Shown one piece after another: positions 55,606-64,000 of a stretch of DNA of 64,000 bases. Position numbers and translations under genes: made by a program. This stretch comes from Capronia americana. Taxonomy: Eukaryota; Ascomycota; Eurotiomycetes; Chaetothyriales; Herpotrichiellaceae. Below the pieces are notes generated by a model that was not told the DNA's origin, ran no database searches, and saw only the letters and a program-made list of their open reading frames with translations. Each line of letters opens with the position of its first letter. Positions within the stretch are counted from its first letter, which is position 1. The DNA lies in the NCBI GenBank assembly GCA_016110215.1, contig JADWQD010000003.1, positions 3,410,001-3,474,000 of the forward strand. Direction: 5' to 3'.

Positions 55606-57212
55606 ATGAGGTATGTTCAATACATCGCTGTCGTCCGCTTCTCACAACGATCACCACAACGCCAGCTACATCGTCATCGCTAACTGGCCAATAGTCCGTC
55701 CGTTGCATCAAGCAGCCTTCGACGCCGAGTGCGTCGAGATTCGCCCTCTCCATCGCCCTCTCCCTCGCCCTTCCTTCTCCCCTCCCCTCTGTTCCCCTCC
55801 CGACCTCCCAACGCCGACGACCTCGAGGCCGGCGAGGTCACAATGGACGTGAGACGGGTCCCTCTTCGCGCGGTGCTGAAGCGCCGATTTCTGCAAACCT
55901 TCGTCCTCGGCCTCGTGCTCGGCATTCTCTTGTGGCAATTGGTGACACACGGTTTCTCGGTACGTACTGCCACGCCTCTGATCTACAAGTTTCGTCTGAG
56001 AGACACGGAGCGAGTGCCAGCTGACGTTGGAGTGTGTGCCACAGTCTCGTCGCTCCTTCGGCCTCCCCACCTGCATGCAGCTTGAATTCGGCTACAATCC
56101 ATCCACCGCCTCCGTCCCGGCCTTCCCTCCACCTGAGAACGCCACCTACCGCGCCCCTGACACGATCGACACGTTCCACAACTACGCATGGCGAAATCAT
56201 AGTGCCTGTCCGATCTCCTCTCTAGACCTACACGCTGCGTTCTCCCCTCTCTGTCAGACTCGCCATGACTTCCTGACGGCTTTCTCGGGCGGCGGACGCA
56301 TTGGGTTCGACCAGCCTTTCATGCCGCTGGGGTGCGACATGCGGTGGTTCACGACTGAGGAAGTGTGCGAGATCTTTTCGCGGTTCGAGAAGATCATCGT
56401 CGTGGGTGATAGTATGATGAGGCATGTGGTAGGGGCTCTCAACGTGCTCTTGAGGAAGGATCTGGGCTACGGAGCGGTGACGAATTGGAACTTTGACGAA
56501 GAAGAATTGTGAGTTTCCCCATCTGGTCCTTGTTCCCCGCTGTGCTTTAAAGGCGCCTTCCTCTCCTTGTCATGGCTAATTTCCATTACTCAGACGCGCC
56601 TGCTTCTGCAACCACCAAATGGACGTAAAGTCCTGCTCGGTGCAAGGCATCTTCTCGACGTCCTCGGTCCTGGAAAACGACCCCACCAGCCTAGCTTGCA
56701 ATCCTGACGCTCCCGTCGATCTGGTCATTGAGATGATGCTCCGCTTCCCGCTCGACACGGAGGAATTGACACGCTACATGAACCTGCTGGCGCCTACGAA
56801 ACCGAACAAGCCCTACGCTTTCATCTTTGGCCACGGCCTCTGGAACGACCTCGACATCCAAGCGACGCTGCACTGGCTGGACGGCGTGCTCGAGCACACC
56901 GTGATGCAGGCGCCATACTTGCGCCACGCCCACTCGGGCTCCATCTGGCCGCGCTTGTTCATCCCGCCCAACGCGGCGGGCATCTTGAAACCCGACCAAT
57001 GGCTCGTCAGCCAGGGAGACAAGGCACTCATGACGTTTGAGGAGAGCGTTCGCGTCGAAGCCGCCAGGAGGGGCGTCGAGACCATGGGCACGTGGAACAT
57101 GAGCATCCAGGCGACCAAGTACGATGGCGTGCACTTGGACTTGAAGGGGAATCTGATCAAAGCCATGGGCGTGGTGAATTGGTTGAATCTGGTGGATGTC
57201 GATGCTTGGTGA
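55606..57212 (+). CDS. Type II membrane SGNH/PC-esterase-like protein
   Basis: Four exons: 55606-55610 (ATGAG only), 55695-55959, 56045-56508 and 56594-57212, introns 84, 85 and 85 nt; 450 residues. After a Ser/Pro-rich cytosolic stretch (SPSPSPSP) and a basic flank, one membrane helix (FVLGLVLGILLWQLV, about residues 73-87) anchors the protein, most likely in the Golgi. The lumenal part shows the SGNH/GDSL pattern of PC-esterases: VVGDSMMRHVVG with the nucleophile Ser, FGHGLWND (conserved Gly/Asn block) and DGVHLDLKGN with the Asp-x-x-His pair. Related enzymes add or remove acetyl groups on cell-wall glycans, so glycan acetylation is possible. An alternative start is the ATG at 55843 in exon 2. 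Confidence 0.8.
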
Positions 57213-57243
57213 GATTGTCATGCACTGTGGTTATGAAGGGAGC

Positions 57244-57263
57244 CGAGTCGAGTCGAGTCGAGC
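57244..57263. repeat. GAGTC pentanucleotide microsatellite
   Basis: About four units of GAGTC, just after the PC-esterase-like stop codon. Confidence 0.9.
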
Positions 57264-57964
57264 GAGTTGAAGTCGAGTCAAGTGACCTGAAGTTAACGAG
57301 TTAAGGTCAAGTGAGCTAAAGTGTGGTGAAATGGAACTGAAATGAAGCGAAGTGAAGCGAAGCGGACTCTAGTTCGATACAAGTGAAAATACAAACGAAG
57401 TAGGAATGTGATGAAGCCTCAGAGCTCAAGGCTCAACCTAAGGCTTAAGATGAAGTACAGTATCAGAAAGTGATCCACAGCCCCTGAGGATCGCCCAAAA
57501 AGACTGAAAATCATGGCAATTCGTGCCTGCTTCTTGGACCTCTTAGCTTATATGCCTGTCGAACCAGCTGTTCCTGACAAGTATTCACGTTGAGCCGTAG
57601 CTTGACTTATTAACCCGCTGACCTCTTAACCATTGACGTAAGGTGGCTGGATAAGAGAGATGTACGCCCGTACTCGTACGTACTGCATGTACAAGTATGT
57701 ATGTATGTACCTTAGGGAGGAGAGTCTTTGTTCCAGGGTCCTCGTATCAGTATCATTACGTCCTCGTGTCCAAACTCGTTATCTGATCATTCAGCGTGGA
57801 TTCCGATGTGCGGTAGGTACCTAGGTATGTATTTCCCGTCCTCGCGCTCATCATCACATAGGACATAGGTATCCATCCATATATGCATCCATCCACCACT
57901 ATCTAACTACTGGATCTATTCATGAACCATGGTGGTTCAACATCACTATCAACGTTATGACATG

Positions 57965-58058
57965 GTGCGGTGCGGTGCGGTGTCTTGTCTCGTCTCGTCT
58001 CGTCCCGTCCTCCCTCCCTCCGTCTTGGTGCTGATTGATGATCTGATCTGATCTGATC
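57965..58058. repeat. Cluster of GTGCG, GTCTC and GATCT pentanucleotide tracts
   Basis: Three different 5-nt tandem tracts within 95 bp: GTGCG x3, GTCTC x4 with drift, then GATCT x3-4. Confidence 0.85.
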
Positions 58059-58492
58059 CATCCTGTGGATTCATACTTCTGGAGTGCGATTTCACTGATT
58101 AGGCCGGATCACTTTGTGCCGCTGATTTGGCGTTACGGCTGTGGCTATGGCTCCGTACTGAGTTCCTAGTAGGCTAGAGTACTGTCGCTGGGGGACGGAG
58201 GACAGAGAACGCGATGTCAGCTTTTCAGCTACATCAGCCTCTGTGGTGCTGGGTGCTATGCATTATCTGCAGGGTCATGTCTTGACGATGATAGCATCTA
58301 CACACATCACATTCGGGACGGTGTCTTCTGGTGACGCTCCGCTCTAGTAGTGGTGGGCAACTCGAGCCGACTTACACAGTATACCAGCCGTATGCAGGAG
58401 TCATACGAGTAGGGGCCTTGAAGAATTCCTGGCTGATGACATGCTGTGTATGTACCTATATTGTACTGTACGTAGGTACTGTGATGGTCGCG

Positions 58493-59924
58493 TTACGCCC
58501 TTTTCATCGGACTCCAACCCACGACAGCGACTCGGGCCCAAAGTAGAAGCAGGCCCGTGACCATGATGGCTGCTCCACTCCACAGCTGCACGCCGACCCA
58601 GTCGCCTGTGTTCTTCAGGATGGCCCCAGAAACGGGAGTCCCCACCAGGAGTCCAAACGCACTGAGGAAGAAGCATTGTCCCATGCGAGTCCCGATCTTG
58701 CTCATGTCTGTCGTTAAGGTGACGATGGCGACGGGTGGCAGCGAGACAAAGCCGCCGGAGAAGAAGCCGTAGATCAGGGCGAATGCAAGAATACCGCCTA
58801 GGCTCTTGATGCCGATCCACGCGAGCGCCAGAATTGCCGCGATGGTGGCGCAGGGGAACAGCACGTTCAGCGGGCCGATCCTGTCGGCGATCGTGTTGGG
58901 GATGATGCGGCCGAAGATGCTCGCCGCGTTGATGATCGGGAGTAAGTAGAAGCCGAGGTTCTCGCCGGTGATGCCTTCTTGGATCGCGTACGGGCCGATA
59001 TAGTAGAGCGGGCCGTAGAGGCCGATGAATCCAAACACCATGGAGACGCAGAACAGCGTGTATGGGAGTTCCTTGAATGCCGCGAGATCCGTCAGCGGCC
59101 GTCGCTGCTTGGGCATGATCCGTGGCTCCATGACGAAGACGGAGAACCAGACGGTTGCAAAGGAAATGAAGCCCAGCGTCCGGGTTGCCCAGCCGAAGCC
59201 CACCTCCTGCTGCATGCGGCGGAACACGATCGGATAGATGAGGCCTCCGAAACTGGACCCCGAAGCTGCGATGCCGTTGGCCAGCGCCTTCCTCGTCGAG
59301 AAGTACTGCGGCAGAATGGCGACCGAGGGGACGAAAATACAGCCGTTGCCGATGCCGATACAGAATGCCTGGGCGAGCATGGTCTGCCAGTACGCCGTGG
59401 CCAGGGACGTCATCATGAACCCGAAGGGGATGAGGATGGCACCGATGACGATCAATGAGCGGAAGTAGCCATTGTCGTAGGCCGGGCCTGAGATGAGCCC
59501 GACAAGAAGCAAGAGGAAGGCTTGGATGGAGCCAATCCAGGAGATGTTACTTGGCGTTTCGTGCCACAGAGGGTTGGTCTCGTAGTAGGTTTGGAAAACA
59601 CCAAACGCGTTGATGGTGCCCCTGGAGACGGTCAATGTGGTCCCTTGCCCAGCATTACGAACGTAGCCCTTACCAGCAGTTGAAGAAGAGGAAGAACGAG
59701 CCCACAACTTGGAGCCATGCGCGGAAGCCACCGTTCGGGGGAGGACCTGGGTCCTCACTGTCTGGGTCCGATACGGGTGTGCCTTCTGGAGCAAAGGAGA
59801 TGTTGATATTTGCCTCTGCGTCGATCGCTTTCTCCACGTTCGACTGCGTCCGCCCTAAATCTGGCCTCGGGGCCGAGAGATGCTTTTCGTCGAGCTCCTC
59901 TTCGAGAATGGTGGAGGAACTCAT
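58493..59924 (-). CDS. MFS monocarboxylate-type transporter (MCH family)
   Basis: Two exons, 59924-59674 and 59621-58493, intron 52 nt joining FFNCW to GTINAFGVFQTYYE; 459 residues. The ATG at 59924 opens a hydrophilic, acidic N-terminus ending DPGPPPNGGFRAWLQVVGSFF, a typical start of fungal MCH/MCT-like permeases. Twelve membrane helices follow. Helix 1-2 contains NAFGVFQTYYE, helix 4-5 IGIGNGCIFVPSVAILPQYFSTRKALANGIAASGSS (region), and helix 8 has IINAASIFGRIIPNTIADRIGPLNVL. Yeast Mch proteins are not proven monocarboxylate carriers (Mch5 carries riboflavin), so the substrate is open. Plasma membrane location is likely. Confidence 0.9.
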
Positions 59925-61160
59925 GATTGGAGGGAAGTGGTTGCCGAGGTCAAGGCGGGAAGAACAAGAAGCAAACTCAATCACAGTTCGGATTAATCCT
60001 GGGACAAGCCAACATGTTTGTTCGACACGATCAATGGCGTGGCGAATATACGTGTGCTTGAAAAGAAGAAATGGCCGAATGCAGAAACAGCAGGCTATGT
60101 AGGGGAAAAGAAATCAAAGGCAAAATTCCAAACCTGTGCTTCCGCGGCAATGGGAAAAGTGGAACAATTGCATACTGACGGAATACTGTACGTAGCTGCC
60201 ATTCTGAGCCAGAGCAAGAGAGAAGAAGAGGGTGAGTCCAACTGTTCCGGCGGAGAAAGCGGGGACAGATGGGTGGTGAGTCGTAGCATCCAAAGCTGTT
60301 GTCGGCATCATCTGGCGGTCTGTACGACGCGCGTACGATCAATGTCTGGGGAGCGGATTAGTTGGCGTTGTCCTGGTGGAAGGGGGGTTCAGTTGATTGA
60401 TAATGCTGGATGGGCCGTACGGCAATGCTTCAACTGGAAAGAGTGCCCCATCGAGCATGGCGAGATGGAGATGCGGTGCCGAGCAGCCGTGCTCTATCCG
60501 CGCTGCTGGTGCGTGAGTCATGTTGCTGTCGGCTGCTGCACGGTGGCTTCTGGGGGCTTGTTGCTGCCGGTGGGGAGGCAGAAAATGAGGGCCGAGGCCG
60601 AGACGAGACGCTGAATGGGTGCCTCCTCAGGGAACCAAATTTATATCGGACTTGGGGACCAAGAGGAAGTCAGACGAAGCAGCAAGGGAGCTTCAATCTT
60701 TTTATACGGCTGTGGGATTGTGGTTCTGACAAAGTTCGAATTCGTCTCACCTTGTCAGCCAGACGAGGCATGGTAGCCAATCCTGCACACGGTATACAAT
60801 CTACATCTGACATTCAACTTGGAGTCTCAGATCAATCTGAGTTTGCGAGACAGCTGGTCCCAGGCAAGTGTACAAGCTCGCAGATACAGCTTCTGGCAAA
60901 TAGTCCGTATGCAGTAGTTACATGTACCAGGCAAATAAAATGCAACTTTAGAGGCTCCAGCACTGTAACCAATACACTTCCATCGTGGGTCACTGTTCTC
61001 CCATGATGAGGCACCAGAACTTCTCCATCGATGGCACAGTTGTCTGCAGAATCTCTTAGGATCGACGGTACGCGCAGAATATGCAGAATATCTGAACTGT
61101 TCTATGAACGTAAACCAAACTTGACCTACAATGCAAGGTGAAAATGTGTTGAAGACCGAG
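59925..61160. other. Spacer upstream of MFS transporter
   Basis: 1.24 kb, no recognised gene; a 198-codon frame at 60018-60614 is discussed among rejected items. Confidence 0.5.
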
Positions 61161-61392
61161 TCATTGAAACGCCAGCTTCTTGGCAATCTCTTGGCGCCGC
61201 TTAATGATCTCGGCGGCAGGCGCAACCCGTTCACGTTCCATTGCGCCCCCGGTCATGAAACATTTGCTCCTCTGAAACATCTCCTCAAATACCATCTTTC
61301 TCTGCCTCGATTAGACGCCGGACACGTACCACTGGCCCATGACGACAGGTGTCGTTCAGCCTTGCGCACCTTCCTGTAGATTCGTTGGCCAT
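61161..61392 (-). CDS. Possible small two-exon gene, 53 residues
   Basis: ATG at 61392 in a good context (CAACAATGG). Exon 1 is 61392-61370 (23 nt), donor GTGCGC; intron 61369-61300 (70 nt) with a CTAAT branch and AG acceptor; exon 2 is 61299-61161 with stop TGA. The product is basic and helical: it starts MANESTGRKMVFEEMF, has two Cys/Met-bearing short segments, and ends AAEIIKRRQEIAKKLAFQ. I do not recognise the family. Evidence is the fit of start, splice sites and a clean C-terminal helix; a chance model is possible. Confidence 0.35.
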
Positions 61393-61892
61393 TGTTGCAC
61401 CTCGATGTTCAGGCGATGTTAGCCGCGATGATAAGAATAGCTCTGCGATGACCTCAACCGACCTCGCCCCCAGCCGCAAGTCCTCAGACTTGATCCTCAA
61501 CAACCGCGTTGCATTAGCCAGGGACTGGTCGACGTTGCATCTTGTGCCTCACAGGGCGACCTCGTGCTCTGCTCAATGATCGTCGCCCAAGGGCCTGGTC
61601 AAGCCATGATGTCTGTGGCATCTACCGCTGACCAGACTTGAGGACATGTGCATGCGCAAACACAAGGTAGCGAACTCAAAACGGGCATACATATGGCTGG
61701 ATCTCTCGTGTTCTCCAGCACGCTCACACCACATTCCATTTCCTTTGTTATTCGGCTTCCTCTTCACCTTGAAGGCGTTACATCACCGTTTCCTTAATCA
61801 AGCCTTTGTTTGCGCTGGACGCTGCCCGCACACCCATACAACCTGCTTATAAACGAATCATAATACCTAGTCATCTACACAACCACGCCGAG
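61393..61892. other. Spacer upstream of small membrane protein gene
   Basis: 500 bp. A plus-strand stretch at 61448-61510 reads MTSTDLAPSRKSSDLILNNR and then loses any likeness to a known family; no gene model could be built. Confidence 0.4.
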
Positions 61893-62750
61893 ATGAAATT
61901 CAACCCTCGTCGTGCCAGCTCGGGCAACGGGGCTTTCCCCATCTCAAATACTCGCCTTCAACCAGCAATAAAACAGGAGCAGGCACTCCCTACACGGCCA
62001 CGAAGTCCTGCTTTACTTCGCCTACACAAGTTCCGTGTCATCATCCTACCCCTTCTTCTCATGTTCACATTCACCACCTTGATCCTGGGAGCCATCTACG
62101 CGTACTGCGTGGCCAAACCTCACACAGACATTGGGGACCTTTTGGCGGTAGACAGCAATGCCGAAGCCGACTCCTCCATCTTCACCAGACGAGAAACAGC
62201 GGCAGGCACAAAGAGCAGTTCTTCTTCCTATGGCGAATCTGAGGTCGCCCTCCTTTTCTACACGCTCACGGTCCCGGGGCTCTCGATAGTTCACAGTCTC
62301 TTTGAACTCATTATGCACCACCAGACTCCAGAATATATGTCACGGCGCAGCATCTACATCGCTTTCCTTACAACCTCTTCCTCCCTCATCTGTGGCTGGA
62401 TCACAACCCTGGCCTTCTGGATGCACTGCGAATTACCCATCTTCAACCAAAACAAGGCGGGACAGGGAGTCTGCCCCATTCAGGTCCGAGGCCACTTCAT
62501 GTACGGGATACACGAAGTCAGCATTGCTAGAATTGCGGTGGGATGGGTCATCGTATTGACTTACATGGGCCACGTTGTCCTCCTGGGGCTGGGCTACAAA
62601 GCACAGAAGAGGACATGGAGGATCATTGGTGGTGGCAACGCAGACGCCGATGTGGAGATGTCGCACGGTGAGGCCAGAGTCGTCGTGGTCAGGTTCGACG
62701 AGGACGGCAAGGACGATGGAAGTCTGGCCAAGGAAGCAAATGTGCTATGA
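61893..62750 (+). CDS. Small multi-pass membrane protein, function unknown
   Basis: Intronless, 285 residues from the ATG at 61893; the frame is open upstream without better features. A basic N-terminus of about 48 residues precedes four hydrophobic helices: about 49-70 (VIILPLLLMFTFTTLILGAIYAY), 121-141, 150-175 (IYIAFLTTSSSLICGWITTLAFW) and 210-235 (IAVGWVIVLTYMGHVVLLGLGY). A Ser-rich loop lies between helices 1 and 2. The cytosolic tail is acidic and Gly-rich. The four-helix layout recalls MARVEL-like proteins, but no motif confirms this. Confidence 0.7.
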   Translation: MKFNPRRASSGNGAFPISNTRLQPAIKQEQALPTRPRSPALLRLHKFRVIILPLLLMFTFTTLILGAIYAYCVAKPHTDIGDLLAVDSNAEADSSIFTRRETAAGTKSSSSSYGESEVALLFYTLTVPGLSIVHSLFELIMHHQTPEYMSRRSIYIAFLTTSSSLICGWITTLAFWMHCELPIFNQNKAGQGVCPIQVRGHFMYGIHEVSIARIAVGWVIVLTYMGHVVLLGLGYKAQKRTWRIIGGGNADADVEMSHGEARVVVVRFDEDGKDDGSLAKEANVL

Positions 62751-63499
62751 TTGTTATGACATTATGTGACTGACGCGGTGGAGCGATTGTATAATAATCC
62801 AAGGCTTGAGGTCTTGAACTCGCGTATATATTGACTGATGCGCCCGCCCTTGCAGCAACGAAAGAATATACTGGAGATTGACTTATGCTGTAAACATGCA
62901 AGAAAGATTTGAGATCCTATTGTGCTCCCCTAGACCTCGGCGACAGACAAGAGGGTGCCTAAGGCCGTCCAGTGGTAAATTTAAAGCGTAAACTTTCCAC
63001 CCATTCATTGCCTGTTCTGTTTCTTCCACTCACTACGCCCACCACCACCGGATGGACCACGATACTTCTTCTTACCTTCGGAACAAGGCAGCGGCAATCC
63101 ACCTATTTGCTTTTACTGCATACACGTCTTATTCTCTCATAATGACCAGGATCACTATCCATAACAAGATAACGTCACGCCATGTTTGAAGACGCCCTGT
63201 GGCTGCTGCTCTACTCGCGTCGCATGTCACACGATCAGGCTTCGAGGTATCTTTGCCGCCAGTCCACATGCACCGACTCGGTCTGGTAAATCTTCTCTGT
63301 CCCGCAGCCTTACCGATCAAACCACTGTAGGGACGACTTTTCCGCTTCCACCCTGCTGTGTTCGAACTCGGAACAAAATCCCAAAAGCTACTTGACCGAC
63401 ATATACAGGCCATAATTACTGCTGCGAATTGACGCTTCATCCTCCAGCCAAAAGAATCATCCCCCTTGTGCGCACCTGGAACTGGACAGACCCCAGCTA
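62751..63499. other. Spacer near right edge
   Basis: About 750 bp. Frames on both strands near 63129-63587 overlap each other and show nothing recognisable. Confidence 0.45.
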
Positions 63500-63808
63500 T
63501 CAACTTGCTGGAACAGAAAAAGAACCCCTCGGGCTCGAGCTCGTCGGCTTCTTGACCACATATATCTCCGAACTTGGCTTCATCCACCTTTTCACGTTGT
63601 AGTTCAGTCCAAGTCTCCAGAGATGCACGGTCGCGAGAAACTGATCCTCTTCCTTGGAATCTTCGCGGATGTCGGTCTTGCGGGCAAACCTGGGGAGGTT
63701 GACGACGATGGTGTGTGGTATGTTTTCGGCTTCGCGCTTGTCCATGGTTCTGAGATTGTTGCTTCGCGTGTCCAGCAAGGCGACCGTCTCCCTGGGTTTG
63801 AACCCCAT
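63500..63808 (-). CDS. Doubtful small ORF, 102 residues
   Basis: ATG at 63808, uninterrupted to 63500. Charged, non-repetitive composition (DKREAENIPHTIVVNLPRFA; then a KPSSEIYVVKKPT segment). No motif, signal or membrane helix. It could be a real small gene, a first exon or chance. Confidence 0.3.
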   Translation of the reverse strand: MGFKPRETVALLDTRSNNLRTMDKREAENIPHTIVVNLPRFARKTDIREDSKEEDQFLATVHLWRLGLNYNVKRWMKPSSEIYVVKKPTSSSPRGSFSVPAS

Positions 63809-64000
63809 GGCTTAAACGGAGATTGATTGATGGATGATTGATGGATGGATGATTGATTGATTTAGTCGTACACCGCTAGCTTATTCAGCTATATGGGTCA
63901 AAGCCTACAGTGCGTTAGAGGTTGCTTTCTTTACCCCGACCTGCAACTTGTGATCCTCATGATTATAGATGGGGTTGCTGTGTCTACGAGGACTGAGAAT
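63809..64000. other. Right-edge sequence with GATT/GATG repeat
   Basis: Contains a degenerate GATT/GATG tract at 63822-63863. Nothing else seen. Confidence 0.5.

Larger units (their letters stand above)
57213..58492. other. Spacer rich in pentanucleotide repeats
   Basis: 1.28 kb without a recognised gene, between a plus and a minus gene that converge. Contains GAGTC (57244-57263), GTGCG (57965-57981), GTCTC (about 57983-58006) and GATCT (58039-58058) tracts. Confidence 0.5.

Noticed and set aside
60018..60614. 198-codon plus-strand frame upstream of the MFS transporter
   Set aside because: Low-complexity, Trp/Cys/Gly-rich, no motif; sits in the transporter's promoter and leader.
63129..63587. 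152-codon minus-strand frame at the right edge
   Set aside because: Overlaps other frames, mixed composition, no motif; no ATG-based model with splice sites could be built.
1..64000. CRISPR arrays, tRNA/rRNA genes, intact transposons
   Set aside because: No regularly spaced repeats with unique spacers, no convincing A/B-box cloverleaf, and no transposase or reverse-transcriptase motifs were seen. CRISPR is also not expected in a fungal nuclear genome.

Overview
The window is nuclear DNA of a filamentous ascomycete (Pezizomycotina). Genes are broken by short GT-AG introns, mostly 49-90 nt and often with a CTAAC/CTGAC-like branch site. Gene content is typical of that group: fungal PRP5, a Grr1-type F-box protein, a DUR3 urea transporter, a fungal rhodopsin-domain membrane protein, a GPI-type surface protein and HET/caspase-type genes. 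Abundant microsatellites in GC-rich spacers suggest Eurotiomycetes, possibly Chaetothyriales, but that placement is a guess from sequence flavour. No backbone PKS/NRPS, rRNA, CRISPR or intact transposon was seen.

Layout. 1-918: 3' part of a CIA30-domain gene, cut by the left edge. 919-9118: about 8 kb without a recognisable gene, rich in simple repeats. 9119-14100: a decayed HET-family fragment, a ribokinase-like gene whose catalytic Asp is replaced by Gly, a caspase-fold protein with its His/Cys dyad, and an orphan first exon. 14.7-25.99 kb: a cupin-like protein followed by housekeeping genes: PRP5 helicase, a mitochondrial HMG-box protein divergent from it, mitochondrial ribosomal protein uL10m, and the five-exon urea transporter DUR3.

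26.6-41.0 kb: an accessory metabolic neighbourhood. It holds a cytochrome P450, a SAM methyltransferase, an MFS transporter, a 2OG-Fe(II) oxygenase, two divergent short-chain dehydrogenases and an acyl-CoA/AMP ligase. The set could tailor, degrade and export a small molecule, but no scaffold-making enzyme is present. 43.2-46.1 kb: Grr1-like LRR F-box protein with an unusually long Arg/Ser/Pro-rich tail. 46.8-64 kb: a small hypothetical ORF, a rhodopsin-domain protein, a GPI-type protein, a mitochondrial membrane protein, a PC-esterase/GDSL-like type II membrane protein, a monocarboxylate-type MFS transporter, a possible 53-residue two-exon gene, a small multi-pass membrane protein and a doubtful ORF at the right edge.

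All gene models were built by eye from reading frames, splice consensus and remembered family motifs. No alignment or database search was run.
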